A DNA stretch of 64,000 nucleotides from Archivesica marissinica (Eukaryota; Mollusca; Bivalvia; Venerida; Vesicomyidae), in assembly GCA_014843695.1 (NCBI GenBank), contig CM026398.1, forward strand, positions 14,439,896 through 14,503,895, read 5' to 3'. The position numbers and the translations under genes were made by a program. The notes beneath the pieces are model-generated. The model saw nothing but the letters and a program-made list of their open reading frames with translations, had not been told where the DNA came from and did not search any database. Of the stretch, positions 41,101-56,100 are shown in pieces (the first letter of the stretch is position 1; each line of letters begins with the position of its first letter).

Positions 41101-44100
41101 AAAATCACTTAAGTTCAACTATGACGTATCTTGCAGGGTGTCGATTTAACAAGAGGACTCAGTAAGAATGATTATATTGTTCACATCGGTAGAAACACGT
41201 GCTACGTGACACTACTTGGAAGTAGATTTATCCATTGTGTTCCTGAGACGCCAAAGACGGTCGGCATAAATGAACCCAGACAAGCGGTGGAGGTAGGACA
41301 TTATTTCATTGTTTTGTTGTAATGAATTGTCTACTTTGTTGTTTGAAGCCCTGTTAAATTTAGCTGTTAAAGATGAGAACATCACAGGTTCGATCCCCCG
41401 TCTGACCCTAATAAAATTAACAGTTTTTCAGATGAGACTTTAAACCGAGGTCTTGTGTCAGTGCTTTACACTGTGCATGTAAAAGAACCAGAGGAGATTC
41501 TGGAATGGGTCTCTGTCTGTATCATTGCACAATCCTCCAAAAATATAAAATGACTAATCTCTTCAGGAGGCATTGCTCATATGGGTAGGGCAAAAGGGTG
41601 GGCTACTGGGCAAATGGGTGGGGCTAAAGGGCAAAAGGGTGGGGCTAAAGGGCAAAAGGGTGGGGCTAAAGGCCAAATGGGTGGAGCTAAAAATAGACAG
41701 GGCGGCACGCCCTATCATAGAGAAATCAGAAGAGGCCAGGGATTTAGGTAACTATTTCACTGCCGAGTTACAGTCTCATTTGGCCCCAAATTCTTACGTT
41801 CACATATTTCCATATTTTTCAATGGTAAGTTATTTGGTAACATTTTGAAGATCTGTACATGAATGAACTGTGTGTGTGTGTGTACTCCTCTCCCATTGTT
41901 TCTATATATTGAGAAAGGTTGTCGGAAAGTTTGGGAGAAGTGAGAAAGCGCGTGATCGGTTGGTGTTCTTTAATATACTTCTGCAAAATAGGGTTAAAAT
42001 GCACAGTACAGCAACCATTTAATACAACATTTGAATAGAATGAGTGCTTTATAATGGGCCAGTGTATCTTACTAGACAACATTTTGTTTGAAAATCGTAA
42101 AAACCAAAAAATAATTTGTTTAATTTTTTTTTTATTAGGGAAAAGTGCGACCCCCAGAGGGCGAAGTCAGGGTCCCTAGGGCGACAATTTCGTCCACATC
42201 GCCCTCTAGAATGATCCCTGTGTATTTACAGTGAAACCTGTGTTAGTGGTCACCTGTATTAACCAGTAAACCTGTATTAAGCAGCCAGTTTCCAGATTCC
42301 CAATATGTCTTGTCTTACTATACATGTGACCTGTACTAAGCAGCCACTTTCTTTATATTCCTTTGACTGGCTGCTTTATAGTTACCCATTGAACAGGAAG
42401 TAATTTACATGGACTGGTGCATGATCTTTTTAGACCATTAAATGAATAAGGAAATTACATTTGGACCAGTTCATTTATCAAAATGGGTAATATTGTCTAA
42501 AAATAGTAATATTACTGGCAAAATGTACAGATCCTGATAAGACGGCTTGTCACAAGCCGGCTCATCTGGATCTACACTTTTTGTAAGCCTATTTAGAGGT
42601 ATGTGGTGTTGAAAGGATTAAGACAGGTTTGACTGTATAACATTCTATACTAGAGTACATAAAAAATGCACACTTTGGATAAGTGTGTTTTTACATGAAA
42701 AACAATAATAATATATAAATACATAGTTTTAAACATTTTGGAATATTTTTAGTTGTTCAGTTTGTGTTTTGTAATAAAGATGTGATCTATCTTTGATGGA
42801 ATCCTTCGTATTTCGTTTTCATGTAATAATAATCATATAATGTAGGTGTGCGTTTTCTATGTCCTCTAGTATATAATGTAGGTGTGCGTTTTCTATGTCC
42901 TCTAGTATATAATGTAGGTGTACGTTTTCTATGTCCTCTAGTATATAATGTAGGTGTGCGTTTTCTATGTCCTCTAGTATATAATGTAGGTGTGCGTTTT
43001 CTATGTCCTCTAGTATATAATGTAGGTGTGCGTTTTCTATGTCCTCTAGTATATAATGTAGGTGTGCGTTTTCTATGTCCTCTAGTATATAATGTAGGTG
43101 TGCGTTTTCTATGTCCTCTAGTATATAATGTAGGTGTGCGTTTTCTATGTCCTCTAGTATATAATGTAGGTGTGCGTTTTCTATGTCCTCTAGTATATAA
43201 TGTAGGTGTGCGTTTTCTATGTCCTCTAGTATATAATGTAGGTGTGCGTTTTCTATGTCTCTAGTATATAATGTAGGTGTGCTTTTCTATTCCCAGTATA
43301 TAATTAGTGGCGTTCTATGTCCTCTATATATAATGTAGGTGTGCGTTTTCTATGTCCTCTAGTATATAATGTAGGTGTGCGTTTCTATGTCCTCTAGTAT
43401 ATAATGTAGGTGTGCGTTTTCTATATCCTCTAGTATATAATGTAGGTGTGCGTTTTCTATGTCCTCTAGTATATAATGTAGGTGTGCGTTTTCTATGTCC
43501 TCTAGTATATAATGTAGGTGTGCGTTTTCTATGTACTCTAGTATATAATGTAGGTGTGCGTTTTCTATGTCCTCTAGTATATAATGTAGGTGTGCGTTTT
43601 CTATATCCTCTAGTATATAATATAGGTGTGCGTTTTCTATGTCCTCTAGTATATAATGTAGGTGTGCGTTTTCTATGTCCTCTAGTATATAATGTAGGTG
43701 TGCGTTTTCTATGTCCTCTAGTATATAATGTATGTGTGCGTTTTCTATGTCCTCTAGTATATATTTGCATTTGAAGGCAGTAACACAATAAAGAACGTTC
43801 AAGTAGCTGTAACTCTAAAAGACAAAATGTACAGATATACATGTAACCGTCTCCGTGGCCTAGTGGTTAAGGCATCCGCCTACGGAGTGGGAGGTCGAAG
43901 GTTCGAACCTCGTCAGGGGTTTGTTCTAATATGGCCTGTTGGTGAGCCGCCAGCTAGTTAAATAATGGTTACCGATTGCCTACCAGCTTGGCGCTTGGCC
44001 TACAAGCATAGGATGCGGGAAGTATTGATGTTCATAAAAAGAGGTGTCTTATAAGTCAGAAATGGCTGATCTTTAAATATGGGGTGACACTATAATAAAC

Positions 44101-47100
44101 AAACAGACGGATATGTAGTCCAGTGGTAACACGCTGGACTGGTAATCCAGGGATCGCAGGTTCGATCCCCCGTCTGACCCTAATAAAATTAACAGTCTTT
44201 CAGATGGGACGTTAAACCGAGGTCTCGTGTCGGTGCTTTACACCGTACACGTAAAAGAACCAGAGGAGATTCTGGAATGGGTCTTTGTCTGTATCATGCA
44301 CTATCCTCCAAAATCTAAAATAACTAATCTCTTCAGGAGGCGTCGCTCATATGGGCAACCGGTAGCGACGATAAATAAACGTAAAAACACAATAAACAAA
44401 CACTCAGAGAGACACTATAGAGCAAAATGCATTAGTAAATTCTATTAAATGCTTTTAATGCGTGTTTCTTAGTGGTGATACTATAATAAACAAACATTAC
44501 GTTATGTTCTGTTCTCTCTCCAGGTCTGGATAGGGAAATATTTATCTTACAATGTTGGTTTCCTGAAATTCACGATGGAGGAAGCAGTTGAGAAGAGCTT
44601 GATCGATGTGGGCATCATCGTCATTGTCGTCATCCTTGTGCTGATCATCATCGCCATCATCATACTCCTTGTTGTCATGAAGAAGAGGAGAATGGGTCCG
44701 TTCCGTGACAAGAACGCACAGCAGTTCAGATACGTGCATGGTCAGGGAAGTCACGATACCGAGGGACAGCGGCTTATGGATCAGAACAGACAGAATGGTA
44801 AGCAGATTTTGAGCAAGCTTAGTTCATCACCCCCACTCCCTCCCTCCCTCGTCTCTATATTGTTTTTTGTTTACCGTATTTACCGATGTATAACACGCTC
44901 TCATGTATAACGCGCACCCACTTTTTGGCACGGAAATCGGTGAAAAACTTGGTTATGGTGTATACAATGCACTGTAAAATATCATTTTCATAAGCCAACA
45001 TTTCTCAAGATACGATATATAATCACCCTCTATGGTTTATTTATTCCGATAAAAAAAGAATCGTGGAGGCCTACGTCGTGCAGAATTGCATGGTTCTGAA
45101 ATATAATCCTACTCCATGATTTTTGTATTACCGTACAAAATGAACAAATCGTGCGTGCCTACGTCCGGAAGTGCATGGTTTTGATAAATCCTCAATGCCG
45201 TACTGTGTTCCAACCTTGCGAATGCCATGAGCCTCTGCATACTTGATAATGGAGAGCTTCTCTCTAGCGGTGTAGGGGTTTCAGACTTTTAAGTACTGTG
45301 ACATTAACTGAGAATTGACAATTCTGAGTGATTTATATCATTGTAACTAAATAAAACCTATTCGCATAAATAAATTATTTACACGCTGCCACTTCTGAAC
45401 AAGTGAAATTGTGTTATTCACATGAAAATAGGGGAAATGACGCTGTTAGGGACCCTATTTCTCCCAAATCTCACTCCAGCTTATGTCAATCTGCATCTGT
45501 CTCCATTCTCTCTATTTCTTCTATATAATTATATATACAGTCTACATCCGTTATGTCGGACCGAACAAAATACTTCGACATAACTCAAGTTTGACTTAAC
45601 GAAATTCGATATAAACAGAGCCAGTTATAATGTAAAATGATAGTGTCTGAATCGGGACTTTGATGCGACTGCGAGATAACCGCAGAATTCGACATACAAA
45701 TGTAAGTACAATGAATTGGTCATCATTAATCCCTTGCAGCGTATGCTGAGCATGGGCAGCCCGGAGCAAGCAGCGCTTACAGTACGGGCATCGATGAAGA
45801 GACGAAGCTGCTGCTGCAAGACCAGAACCTGCTCATAGACCGAGACTATCTACGCATGGGAGATCTACTTGGTGCAGGTTAGATTACCGAGATACGTGGG
45901 GTGAGCTATGCATGGGAGATCTACTTGGGGCAGGTTAGATTACTGAGATACGTGGTGTGAGCTATGCATGGGAGATCTACTTGGTGCAGGTTAGATTACT
46001 GAGATACGTGGGGTGTGCTATGCATGGGAGATCTACTTGGTGCAGGTTAGATTACCGAGATACGTGGGGTGAGCTATGCATGGGAGATCTACTTGGGGCA
46101 GGTTAGATTACTGAGATACGTGGTGTGAGCTATGCATGGGAGATCTACTTGGTGCAGGTTAGATTACTGAGATACGTGGGGTGTGCTATGCATGGGAGAT
46201 CTACTTGGTGCAGGTTAGATTACCGAGATACGTGGGGTGAGCTATGCATGGGAGATCTACTTGGTGCAGGTTAGATTACTGAGATACGTGGGGTGAGCTA
46301 TGCGTGGGAGATCTACTTGGTGCAGGTTAGATTACTGAGATACGAGGGGCGATCGAGAAGTTGATAGTCGTAACATTTTTAGTGATGTGTAGTTTTTCTT
46401 GAAATTTGTATGTAATGTATTGAATGCAAAAGTAATTTTGACAATGTTCCAGATGTTTTCCAAGTGCCTTGTTGTACATAATAACATTTTCATGTTTTAT
46501 TTTCTCGGTTGGTTTATTTTATTACGGGAAATGTCGGCCTTTGAAAATATTAAAGAAAATCTTGCATTGCTTAATATAGAAAAACTCTGGCTCGATTTCC
46601 ACAAACTTTGTATTGATTATTGTATTCACATGGACATGTACAGTCAAACCTGTGCTAAAGGCCACCTCCGAATAAAGGCTGTATATGAAAAATATGTCTC
46701 TAAAGACAACCATTTTTCTCTCCCATCGACCCAATTTCAATGCATTTTAACCCTCTATTGAGAGGCCACCTGCCAACAAAGGCCACTTTTTGACTTTCCA
46801 GAGGGTGGCCTTTATAGACAGGTTTGACTGTACATGTAAAAATGAATCAAGGAATAAAATATGATTACTGTGTTGTGTGTCCGCCTCCGTGGTCGAGTGA
46901 TTGCGGTCGCTGACTTGTATACAACTGTAACCTATCATCACTGATGGTCACGGGTTCGAGCCCAGCTCAGACCGTGTCTCATTTATATGAAAAAGTTGGC
47001 AGTTTCTTACGGAGGTTGGTGCACCCAAGTACTGGTTAACCGCTGGAGCCTGCCCAGGAAAGGTGTTGTTAAGTAAACTGCCCGCCGGCGATATAGCCCA

Positions 47101-50100
47101 AAATGGTGCTGATGCAGGCGTAAAACCCGAAATATAACATAATAATGTGTTGTGTGATCTGTGTTTTAGGTCACTTTGGAAGTGTGTTTTTTGGTTACCT
47201 CAGTTTTCCGGATGTGAAAGGAGACACAATAGTTGCAGTAAAAACATTACACCGTAAGTTTTAATATGTTTAAACAACTTATATTAATCTTTCTCGTTAG
47301 CGCGGATGAAAGCGTAAATGTTTTCATTCGTGTGGGAGGAAACCGGAGTACCCGGAGAAAACCCACCTGTCCGATCTGGCGACCACATACCATCTCACAT
47401 ACTTCCCGGTCCGAGGATCGAACCCGGGTTGCATTTGTGAGAAGCGAGCGAGCGAGCTAACCACTGCGCTAATTGGACAGCCGTAAGTTTTAATACACTT
47501 TTGTTATCATCTCAGTTTTTAGATGACTTTCACAGGATTTCTTCGACACGTTGCATACACATCCGAGGACTAAATGTGCACACCAACACTCTATCCCAAC
47601 CCTACCACTGACTGAAATTTGGCAATTTTTCCGAAACCATAAGACATTTTTTTATTTTTCTGAACTAGCACTTGTACAGTGATTCGCTCGTGGCGAGACA
47701 CTGGTGGGGTGGTGGTCTTGTATCATAATGTACATGGTTTGTGGGCATTTTATATCTATAACTGTGACAACATGTTTGCGATATTTACTTTAAAATGTTG
47801 AACGTGTTATTTTCTCTAGGTCGGCAGCGATACTGCGGAGCCTTTAATCGGCGACTAAGTGTGCAAGATGATTGGCAGGCTGCAACATAATGAATATTCA
47901 TGAGCTATATATGTTGGTGTATTGTATAATATTTAGATCTCATGAAATCTATTGATTTTATGTCTTTTCAGAGAATAGTCCCAGAGAGATAGATGTTCAG
48001 GCATTCCTGAAGGAAGCCATAATTATGAAAGATTTCAACCATCTAAATGTCCTCAGTCTCATAGGTACGATGCGTTGCATAGTGATGATGATTGAGCCTA
48101 TTTCAGGGTTCATTCTAGGTCAGAATTTTTGGGAGAAGTGAGAAAGCACGTGATCGCTTCCTTAAATGGTGTTCTTCAATATACTTCTGCAAAATAGGGT
48201 TAAAATGCACAGTACAACCATTAAATACAACATTTGAATAGAAGGAGTGCTTTATAATGGGCCAGTGTATCTTACTAGACAAAATTTTGTTTTCGTAAAA
48301 AAACACTTTTTTTTAGGGAGAAGTGGCGCCCCCAGAGGGCGAAGTCAGGGTCCCTACGCCCACATCGCCCTCTAAACTGATCCCTGTTATTTACCATCGG
48401 GTGCCAGTCTGTCGATTTTTAACTTGGGGAAACTTGATTTCTGATTGTAGCGCCATCTATTTACATCATTTATGAGGGTGTAGATTTGAAGAACGACAAC
48501 TCTTCTCTACAAGATAATATCGCTAATTATAGAAACTGAATTATATCGGAAATCGCCGAACAGGCACGATTATACACGATCATTTCCGAATATACACGAA
48601 TGCTCCCGTAGCCTCATTTACATTGCAAACATATAATTTCCCGTTTCTGTGTTATATCGACGAGATGGCGGATTCTAAATATTACATTTAAATGGTAATG
48701 GGTCGATTCGGCGTAGTTGAACTAAGGACGACTTAAATATTGAGTAAATATGTCAAATCAGACGCACATTGTACTTTTTAAAACTATTTATCGTTCCGTT
48801 GACCCGTAAACAATGGCGGCTAATTATAAAATGTTATCAACATTGCAGTGCCTCGCTTTCGATTCAAGTATGTCATTAATATTAAGTCACATGCTAATAG
48901 GCCTATTAATAGGATTAATGCGAGTCAATAATTACAAGTTTCCCCAGTCGTTGATATGATCAGAAACTCAATATGGCCCAATTAATAGTCTCAGTGTTAA
49001 AATATATTAATTTGACTGACCAGGCAAAATATATCGACACCTGTTCCCAGGCTACCTTGCATCTGGCGAACCATGATAGGTTTAATAGCTTACATATACC
49101 ATACACGTGAAATACCCCCTCCCCACCCCACCCTTCCCCCCAAACTCTTCCAACCAGTGACATAACACATTTTATTTCACTTGTAAATTTCTATACAGTC
49201 TACATCCGTTATGTCAAAGTCGATTATGTCGAATTCTCTGGTTATCTCGTAGTCGGATCAAAGTCCCGCTTCAGACACTATCCTTTTACATATTACTGGC
49301 TCCGTTCATATCAAATTTCGTTAAGTCAAACTTCGGTTATGTCAAGTATTTTATTCGGTCCGACGGAATTCGACATAACGGATGTGACCTCTTTTAAATC
49401 GTTGGTTGTCTTACCATTAACGTCGTATGCCAATTCAAATGGAAATATGCATACTTTAGAGTTTAATTTACAAATTATAAGGATTATTCTCTCAACCAAT
49501 CAGAATCCTTCCGTATTTCAATGGGCAGCATAGAATAAAAAAAGTAACATTTAAAGACAGAATAAATATTTGGTCTAATTAGGAAATGTGATAGATGTGA
49601 TAAATGTGATAAATGTGATAAATGTGATAGATGTGATAAATGTGATAGATGTGATATATGTGATAAATGTGATAAATGTGATATATGTGATATATGTGAT
49701 AAATGTGATAAATGTGATAGATGTGATGAGAGAATAAATCTTTGAGGATTGTTTTATTTTCAGGAATATGTCTTGGTATGGATGATATGCCGTTAGTTGT
49801 GTTACCATATATGAAACATGGGGATCTCCTTTCATACATCCGAAATGAAGATAATGTAAGTCTGTGTCGTAGCAAGGGCCTCCGTGGCCGAGTGGTCACT
49901 GTCGTTGACTTCAAATCACTTGCCCCTTGCTGTATGTTCGAATCCCACTGGGTGTGTAGAATTCTTTCCAAGTGAGGAAGCTATCCAGGAAGCTATCATG
50001 CTGGGTTGCGCTAGGTCGGTTGTTCTACCTGTGAGCTCGCCCTTGTCTGAAATACTGCCCGGAGGGACACCCTGGGTCTTTCCGCCACCATTAATAGCCT

Positions 50101-53100
50101 GGTAGTTGCCTTATTGTTTATACAAATTTATTTTAGCTCGATTGCGAAACAAGTTATTTCAACTTATATTAATCACTCTCGAGACCTCATTCCTGATGGA
50201 ATCCATCGCCACGAGGGAGAGAGAAGAGGCAACGTGGAATTTAAATGCCTTGCCTAAGGGCACAATCGTAACGGCTCCAGTGGGGCTCGAACTCCGGACC
50301 TTTCGCACCTGTAGCGAACGCGCATCCATTGCGCTATCACGACTTCCAGTTGCCTTATGACCTGAACTGTTGGTGCGATGGTACCCCCTCCCCCAAAAAC
50401 AAAACAAAGACAAACAAAAATGAGTACCAGCAGATTTACAATCATCCCTTGGTTGGCTTCCTTTCATAATTGGCACGTCCGGTTCAGATGGGTCGTTTTG
50501 TGTTGAAACTGCACAAAATCTTACGAAATTTGATCCTGTTCTGGAATAGATGGGTTCCAGATTAGAGATGGTACGGTGGTTACCAGATCGGACAGGCGGG
50601 TTTTCTCCGGGTACTCCGGTTTCCTCCCACATGAATGACCACATATACGCTTTCATCCGAGCCAACGAGAGTGATTAATATAAGTTGTTAAAACTTGCTT
50701 TGCAATTCGTTTTAAAATAAATAAAGTATAATAAAAATAAAAAAATTATAAAAAAAGATTTGTTTAAACAGTTTATTTCAAACAATGATACAACATGTAC
50801 AAATTTACATTTTACGCAACATTTAGAAACATGTAAGAAAAAGGATTAGAACCGGAAGCTATAGCTTATAGAGGTCTTCTCCTATAGTAAGGTACTTAAT
50901 GTTACGGTTGACAGTGTTGTAATCTTGTCTAAACTATTAATTTAAATTTGAAAAAGGGTAGTATAATTCATTATTGTTTTTAGTCATGGACTGTAAGTTA
51001 GAAAATCAATAAGATTAAGAGATTAATAAGGTGAAACAAGATTAGAGGGGTTTTAGTACAATAAAAATAGAAGTCTTGTTTGGAAAGGATACTAGATTAG
51101 AGTGGGTTTACTGTATGTTGTACATAATATATTAATATTTTTGTAATATCCTTGAGTTTGTCATCTTGTGTATTTGATGTAAAGTTTAAACTTTATTTAT
51201 TATATATTTTACAACGATTGTGAAGCAAGTTTTAACAACTTATATTAATCACTCTCGTTGGTGTGGATGAAAGCGTAATTGTGGTCGTTCGTGTGGGAGG
51301 AAACCGGAGTACCCGGAGAACACCAACCTGTCCGTTCTGGCGACCACCATACCATCTCACATACTTCCCGGTCCGAGGATCGTACCCGGGTTGCATTGGT
51401 GAGAAGCTAGCGCGCTAACCCCTGCGCTAATCGGACAGCCTAAATTTGTCTCATTATTTGATGTATATTTATGATTTTGTTAATACTTGACCTAGTCAGT
51501 GCTTGATGTATTAATGCTTGGTTGTGCTTAGTTTAGACACGTACACATTTCTTTTAGCTGGATTGCTCAATCAAATTCTTACAACTTTAGTTTAATCGCT
51601 CTTGTGACCTCAATCCTGATGGAATCCATCGCTATGAGGGTGATAGAAGAAGCAACGTGGATTTAAGTGTCTTGCCTATGGGCCACCATGCTTCTGGTAT
51701 GGTTCAAACTCAAAACTTCTCGATTACGTGGTGGTCACTGTAAACGTTATTACTGATATGTTTGAGACTTGGTTATGGCACCCAGAGTCATAATTATACA
51801 AATATTGTTATCTTCAACATTTTATTTTGGTATCGATTAAAGCAGCATTACATCGTATGAAATAAAAGATATTTGAAAAATTCAATTTTTACGTATGGGT
51901 AGCAATGCTGCTACACATTCTAACATTATACTTTGTATGCTTATGTTCATTTGGTAAACTGTTTTTTTACGATAAAACAAACTCGAAACCGAAAGTAGGC
52001 CTTTCCGAGTCGATCGGTCACGCACTTGTTTACAACAGGAACGCATTGTTCGCACTTGTTTACATTCGGAATGCATCGTCCCCATTTGTCCCACGTTGTC
52101 TTTTTTAATTAAATTACTTGATATGTTGATTCATACCTCTGTTAGCTAAGTCTTTTAAGGCCATTTCTACATCCCCGCGAGGGGTTCGACTTAGAGGAAG
52201 ATAGATAGATAGTCTTTCATGTTCAAAATATATACGTTGTTTTCTACATCCTCTGTTGTTTCACGCATGCGCGCTGTGCGTGTTTACATTTCGTGTGTTG
52301 ATAAACAAAGCGACTATTTCGATTTTTGTAAACACACACACATTAGTATTTATATTTTACCCAAAACATCCTTTATTACGATGTAATGCTGCTTTAATGA
52401 TTTTGAGATAATTTATTTATATAGACTGTTACTGTACGTTTAGGATAACTTGACAGTGACGTACAAGGGCAATACCTATCAGTACAGGTAATTCAGGTAA
52501 ATTTACAGTTAAGCGATATTACTATATATAATCGGAGAAAATAGCCGATTTACTTGTCTTGTGTTGTGGACATAGCCAACATGGATTTACCTGTCTTGTG
52601 TTGTGGACATAGCCAACATGGATTTACCTGTCTTGTGTTGTGGACATAGCTAACATGGATTTACCTGTCTTGTGTTGTGGACATAGCCAACATGGATTTA
52701 CCTGTCTTGTGTTGTGGACATAGCCAACAGGAGTAAATATTGAGTGACGTCACTCTCAAGTTGTCCTAAACGTACAGTATAATAGAACATAAGTTACCAT
52801 AAGCAATCCACATTGCCTCTTCTGTGTCTTGCTCTAATAAGTTACCATAAGCAATCCACATTGCCTCTTCTGTGTCTTGCTCTAATAAGTTACCATAAGC
52901 AATCCACATTGCCTCTTCTGTGTCTTGCTCTCATAAGTGACCATAAGCAATCCACATTTCCTCTTCTGTGTCTTGCTCTCATAAGTGACCATAAGTAATC
53001 CACATTGTCTCTTCTGTGTCTTGCTCTCATAAGTTACCATAAGCAATCCACATTGCCTCTTCTGTGTCTTGCTCTCATAAGTGACCATAAGCAATCCACA

Positions 53101-56100
53101 TTTCCTCTTCTGTGTCTTGCTCTCATAAGTGACCATAAGCAATCCACATTGTCTCTTCTGTGTCTTGCTCTCATAAGTTACCATAAGCAATCCACATTGT
53201 CTCTTCTGTCTCTTCTGTCTCTTGCTCTCATAAGTTACCATATTTGAACGCAAACAATTTAACTACAACGGTCCGCATATGAGTACAACCTGATGTTATT
53301 TAGCGGCTGAATGGTTACGATCGCCGACTTCAAATCACTTACCTATCACCGTTGTAGGTTCGAATCACACTGGGGGTGTCAAATTCTTTCAAGTGATGAA
53401 GCTATCCGACTGGCTTGCGGCAGGTTGGTGGTTCTACCCAGGTGCCAGTCCCTGTCTGCAAAGCTGCTCGGAGAGGCATCCAGGTTCTTCCTCCACCAAT
53501 AATAACTCGAAAGTCGCCATATGACCTAAGCTGTTGGTGCGACATTGACAACCCCCCAACAAACAACAGGGATGAGAGTTTTCCAATTTTTTGTGAAAAT
53601 ATCCGTTTTTCTGAATCGTGTGAATCTTAAAATTCTGGGGGGGGGGGGGGGTATGGGTTATTTAATTATTCTTTGATTTCGAAGCGTTCACAGTCCGTAT
53701 TTTGGTTGATCACCCATCTGATGTCTGCTTACATATTTTCGCTATAGCTAGTTAACAAAGAAAACCAATATTATTTAACTTTTAATGACAAATTGCATAT
53801 TTGACGTTATAGTCGTCCGTACACAAGTTACCGTAATCACAGTAACTGGTGTATAAGCATGTGTAATTTATATATAATACCCAGGGAGGTTAAACTCTCA
53901 CTTAGGATATGTAGTCCAGCGGTAACACGCTGGACTGGTAATCCAGGGATCGCAGGTTCGATCCCCCGTCTGACCATAATAAAATTAACAGTCTTTCAGA
54001 TGGGATTTTAAAACAAGGTCTCGTGTCGGTGTTGTACACCGATCACGTAAAATAACCAGAGGAGACTCTGGAATGGGTCTCTGTCTGTATCAATGCACTA
54101 TCCTCTTGATTTGTCTACAATATATACTAAAGTAAAGTGTTTGTTTATTATAGTGTCACCCCTATTTAAAGAACCAGCCATTTCTGACTTATGAGACACC
54201 TTTTTTTATGAACATCAATTCTTCCCGAATACTATGCTTGTATGCCAGGTGCCATGCTGGTAGGCAATCGGTAACCATTATTTAACTAGCTGGCGGCTCA
54301 TCAACTGGCCATATCAGAACCCCTGACAAGGTTCGAACCTTCGACCTCCCGCTCCGTGTTGCAATGGAAGCTGTGTATGCCTCGTAATCTGATGGGTTGT
54401 GAGTTTGAACCTCTCCAGAACCATTGCGGTAGCGTCCTTAGGCAAGACTCTTTAATGCACATTGTCTCTTCTGTCTCGCTCTCATGGCATGGCTTCCATC
54501 AGGAATGAAGTCTCTAGAGTGATACTAGGGTTTTTTCTAGAGCAGAATGACAGGGCGCACAGTCCTGCCCTTTTTAGCCCGCCTTTTTTAGCCCGCCCTT
54601 TTTAGCCCCGCGCATTAGTCATTAGCCCCACCATAAAAATGTTTTTGCTTTAAAAAATTTTTTTATATATATTAACTTAATATTAACTTAACAGATGCCC
54701 TCGGGCGGATAGTGCCTCTTTGATCAAACACCGTAATTTAGTAAAATGTACTAGGCGCTAAGCCCAACATAACCCCTCTCTTGCACCTCATCACAGCTCC
54801 AATTGCACCCTGCCCCTTTTCTAACCCACCATACCCTTTGTTCCACTATAGAATACCCCCCCCCCAAGAACTTGCTTCACGATCAAGCTAAACGAAATGT
54901 GTGTGAACTATGTTGTTGTACAGTGTTTCTCGAGTGTGTTGTGTGATTTTGTTTTACGTTATCCTGTGTATGTTTTGCATGGTATGCTGTGACAGGCACC
55001 TACAATCAAAGATCTGATCACGTTTGGTATCGACATTGCCGAGGGGATGAACTACCTGTCTGAACTGAAATTTGTACACCGGGATTTAGCGTGTAGAAAT
55101 TGCATGTAAGTGTTGCTAAACAGATTAGTACTCCCCTATCTATATATGCTTGTATTCAGTGTATTACAGTCATCTCATAATTTCTTATATGTGCACACCT
55201 GGAAGGATTCTGATTGGTTGAGAGATTAAGCTGTAAATTATGCATATTTCTAGGATAATTGGTTCATGACGTTAATGATATGACAAACGACGATTTAAGA
55301 GAAGCCTCGATGGAATTATTACGCTGTTTACAACATAAATATGACGCTGCTTTGCGTAGTGATGTCATGAACATTTAGTGACATCATGACAATTTGCGAT
55401 GATACTTTGCACACAATGAAAGTTGCAGCGTTAGTTATTAAAGTTTAATCTTGATTGATTTTACAACGATTGCGAAGCAAGTTTTAACAACTTATATTAA
55501 TCACTCTCGTTGGCACGGATGAAAGCGTATATGTGGTCATTCATGTGGGAGGAAACCGGAGTACCCGGAGAAAACCCACAAGTGAGTTATAGTAATGTGA
55601 TTAAAAGAATCTTAAAGCAGCATTACATCGTATGAAATAAAAGATATTTGAAAAATTCAATTTTTACGTATGGGTAGCAAGTAAAGTAAAGTGTTTGTTT
55701 ATTATAGTGTCACCCCTATTTAAAGGGCCACAGTCATTTCTGACTTATGAGACACCTCTTTTTATGAACATCAGTACTTCCCGAATCCTATGCTTGTATG
55801 CCAGGCGCCAGGCTGGTAGGCAATCGGTAACCATTATTTAACTAGCTGGCGGCTCACCAACCGGCCATATCAGAACGAACCTCTGACGAGATTCGAACCT
55901 TAACCACTGGGCCACGGAGACGGTGGCAATGCTGCTACACATTCTAACATTATACTTTGTATGCTTATGTTCATTTGGTAAACAGTGTTTTTTTTGCGAT
56001 AAAACAAACTCGAAACCGAAAGTAGGACTTTTCGAGTCGATCGGTCATGCACTTGTTTACAACCGGAACGCATCGTCCGCACTTGTTTACATTCGGAATG

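Noticed and set aside
40239..41102. 287-codon frame of repeated [13 protein letters not shown] units
   Set aside because: Generated by the 39-bp SINE-D-derived array; several frames on both strands are open at once.
42848..43842. Open frames of 120-172 codons in the 36-bp array
   Set aside because: Periodic repeat artefact inside intron 10; both strands open.
46399..46761. 120-codon frame in intron 12
   Set aside because: No recognisable domain. It overlaps a TA-flanked MITE and lies between exons with matching phases.
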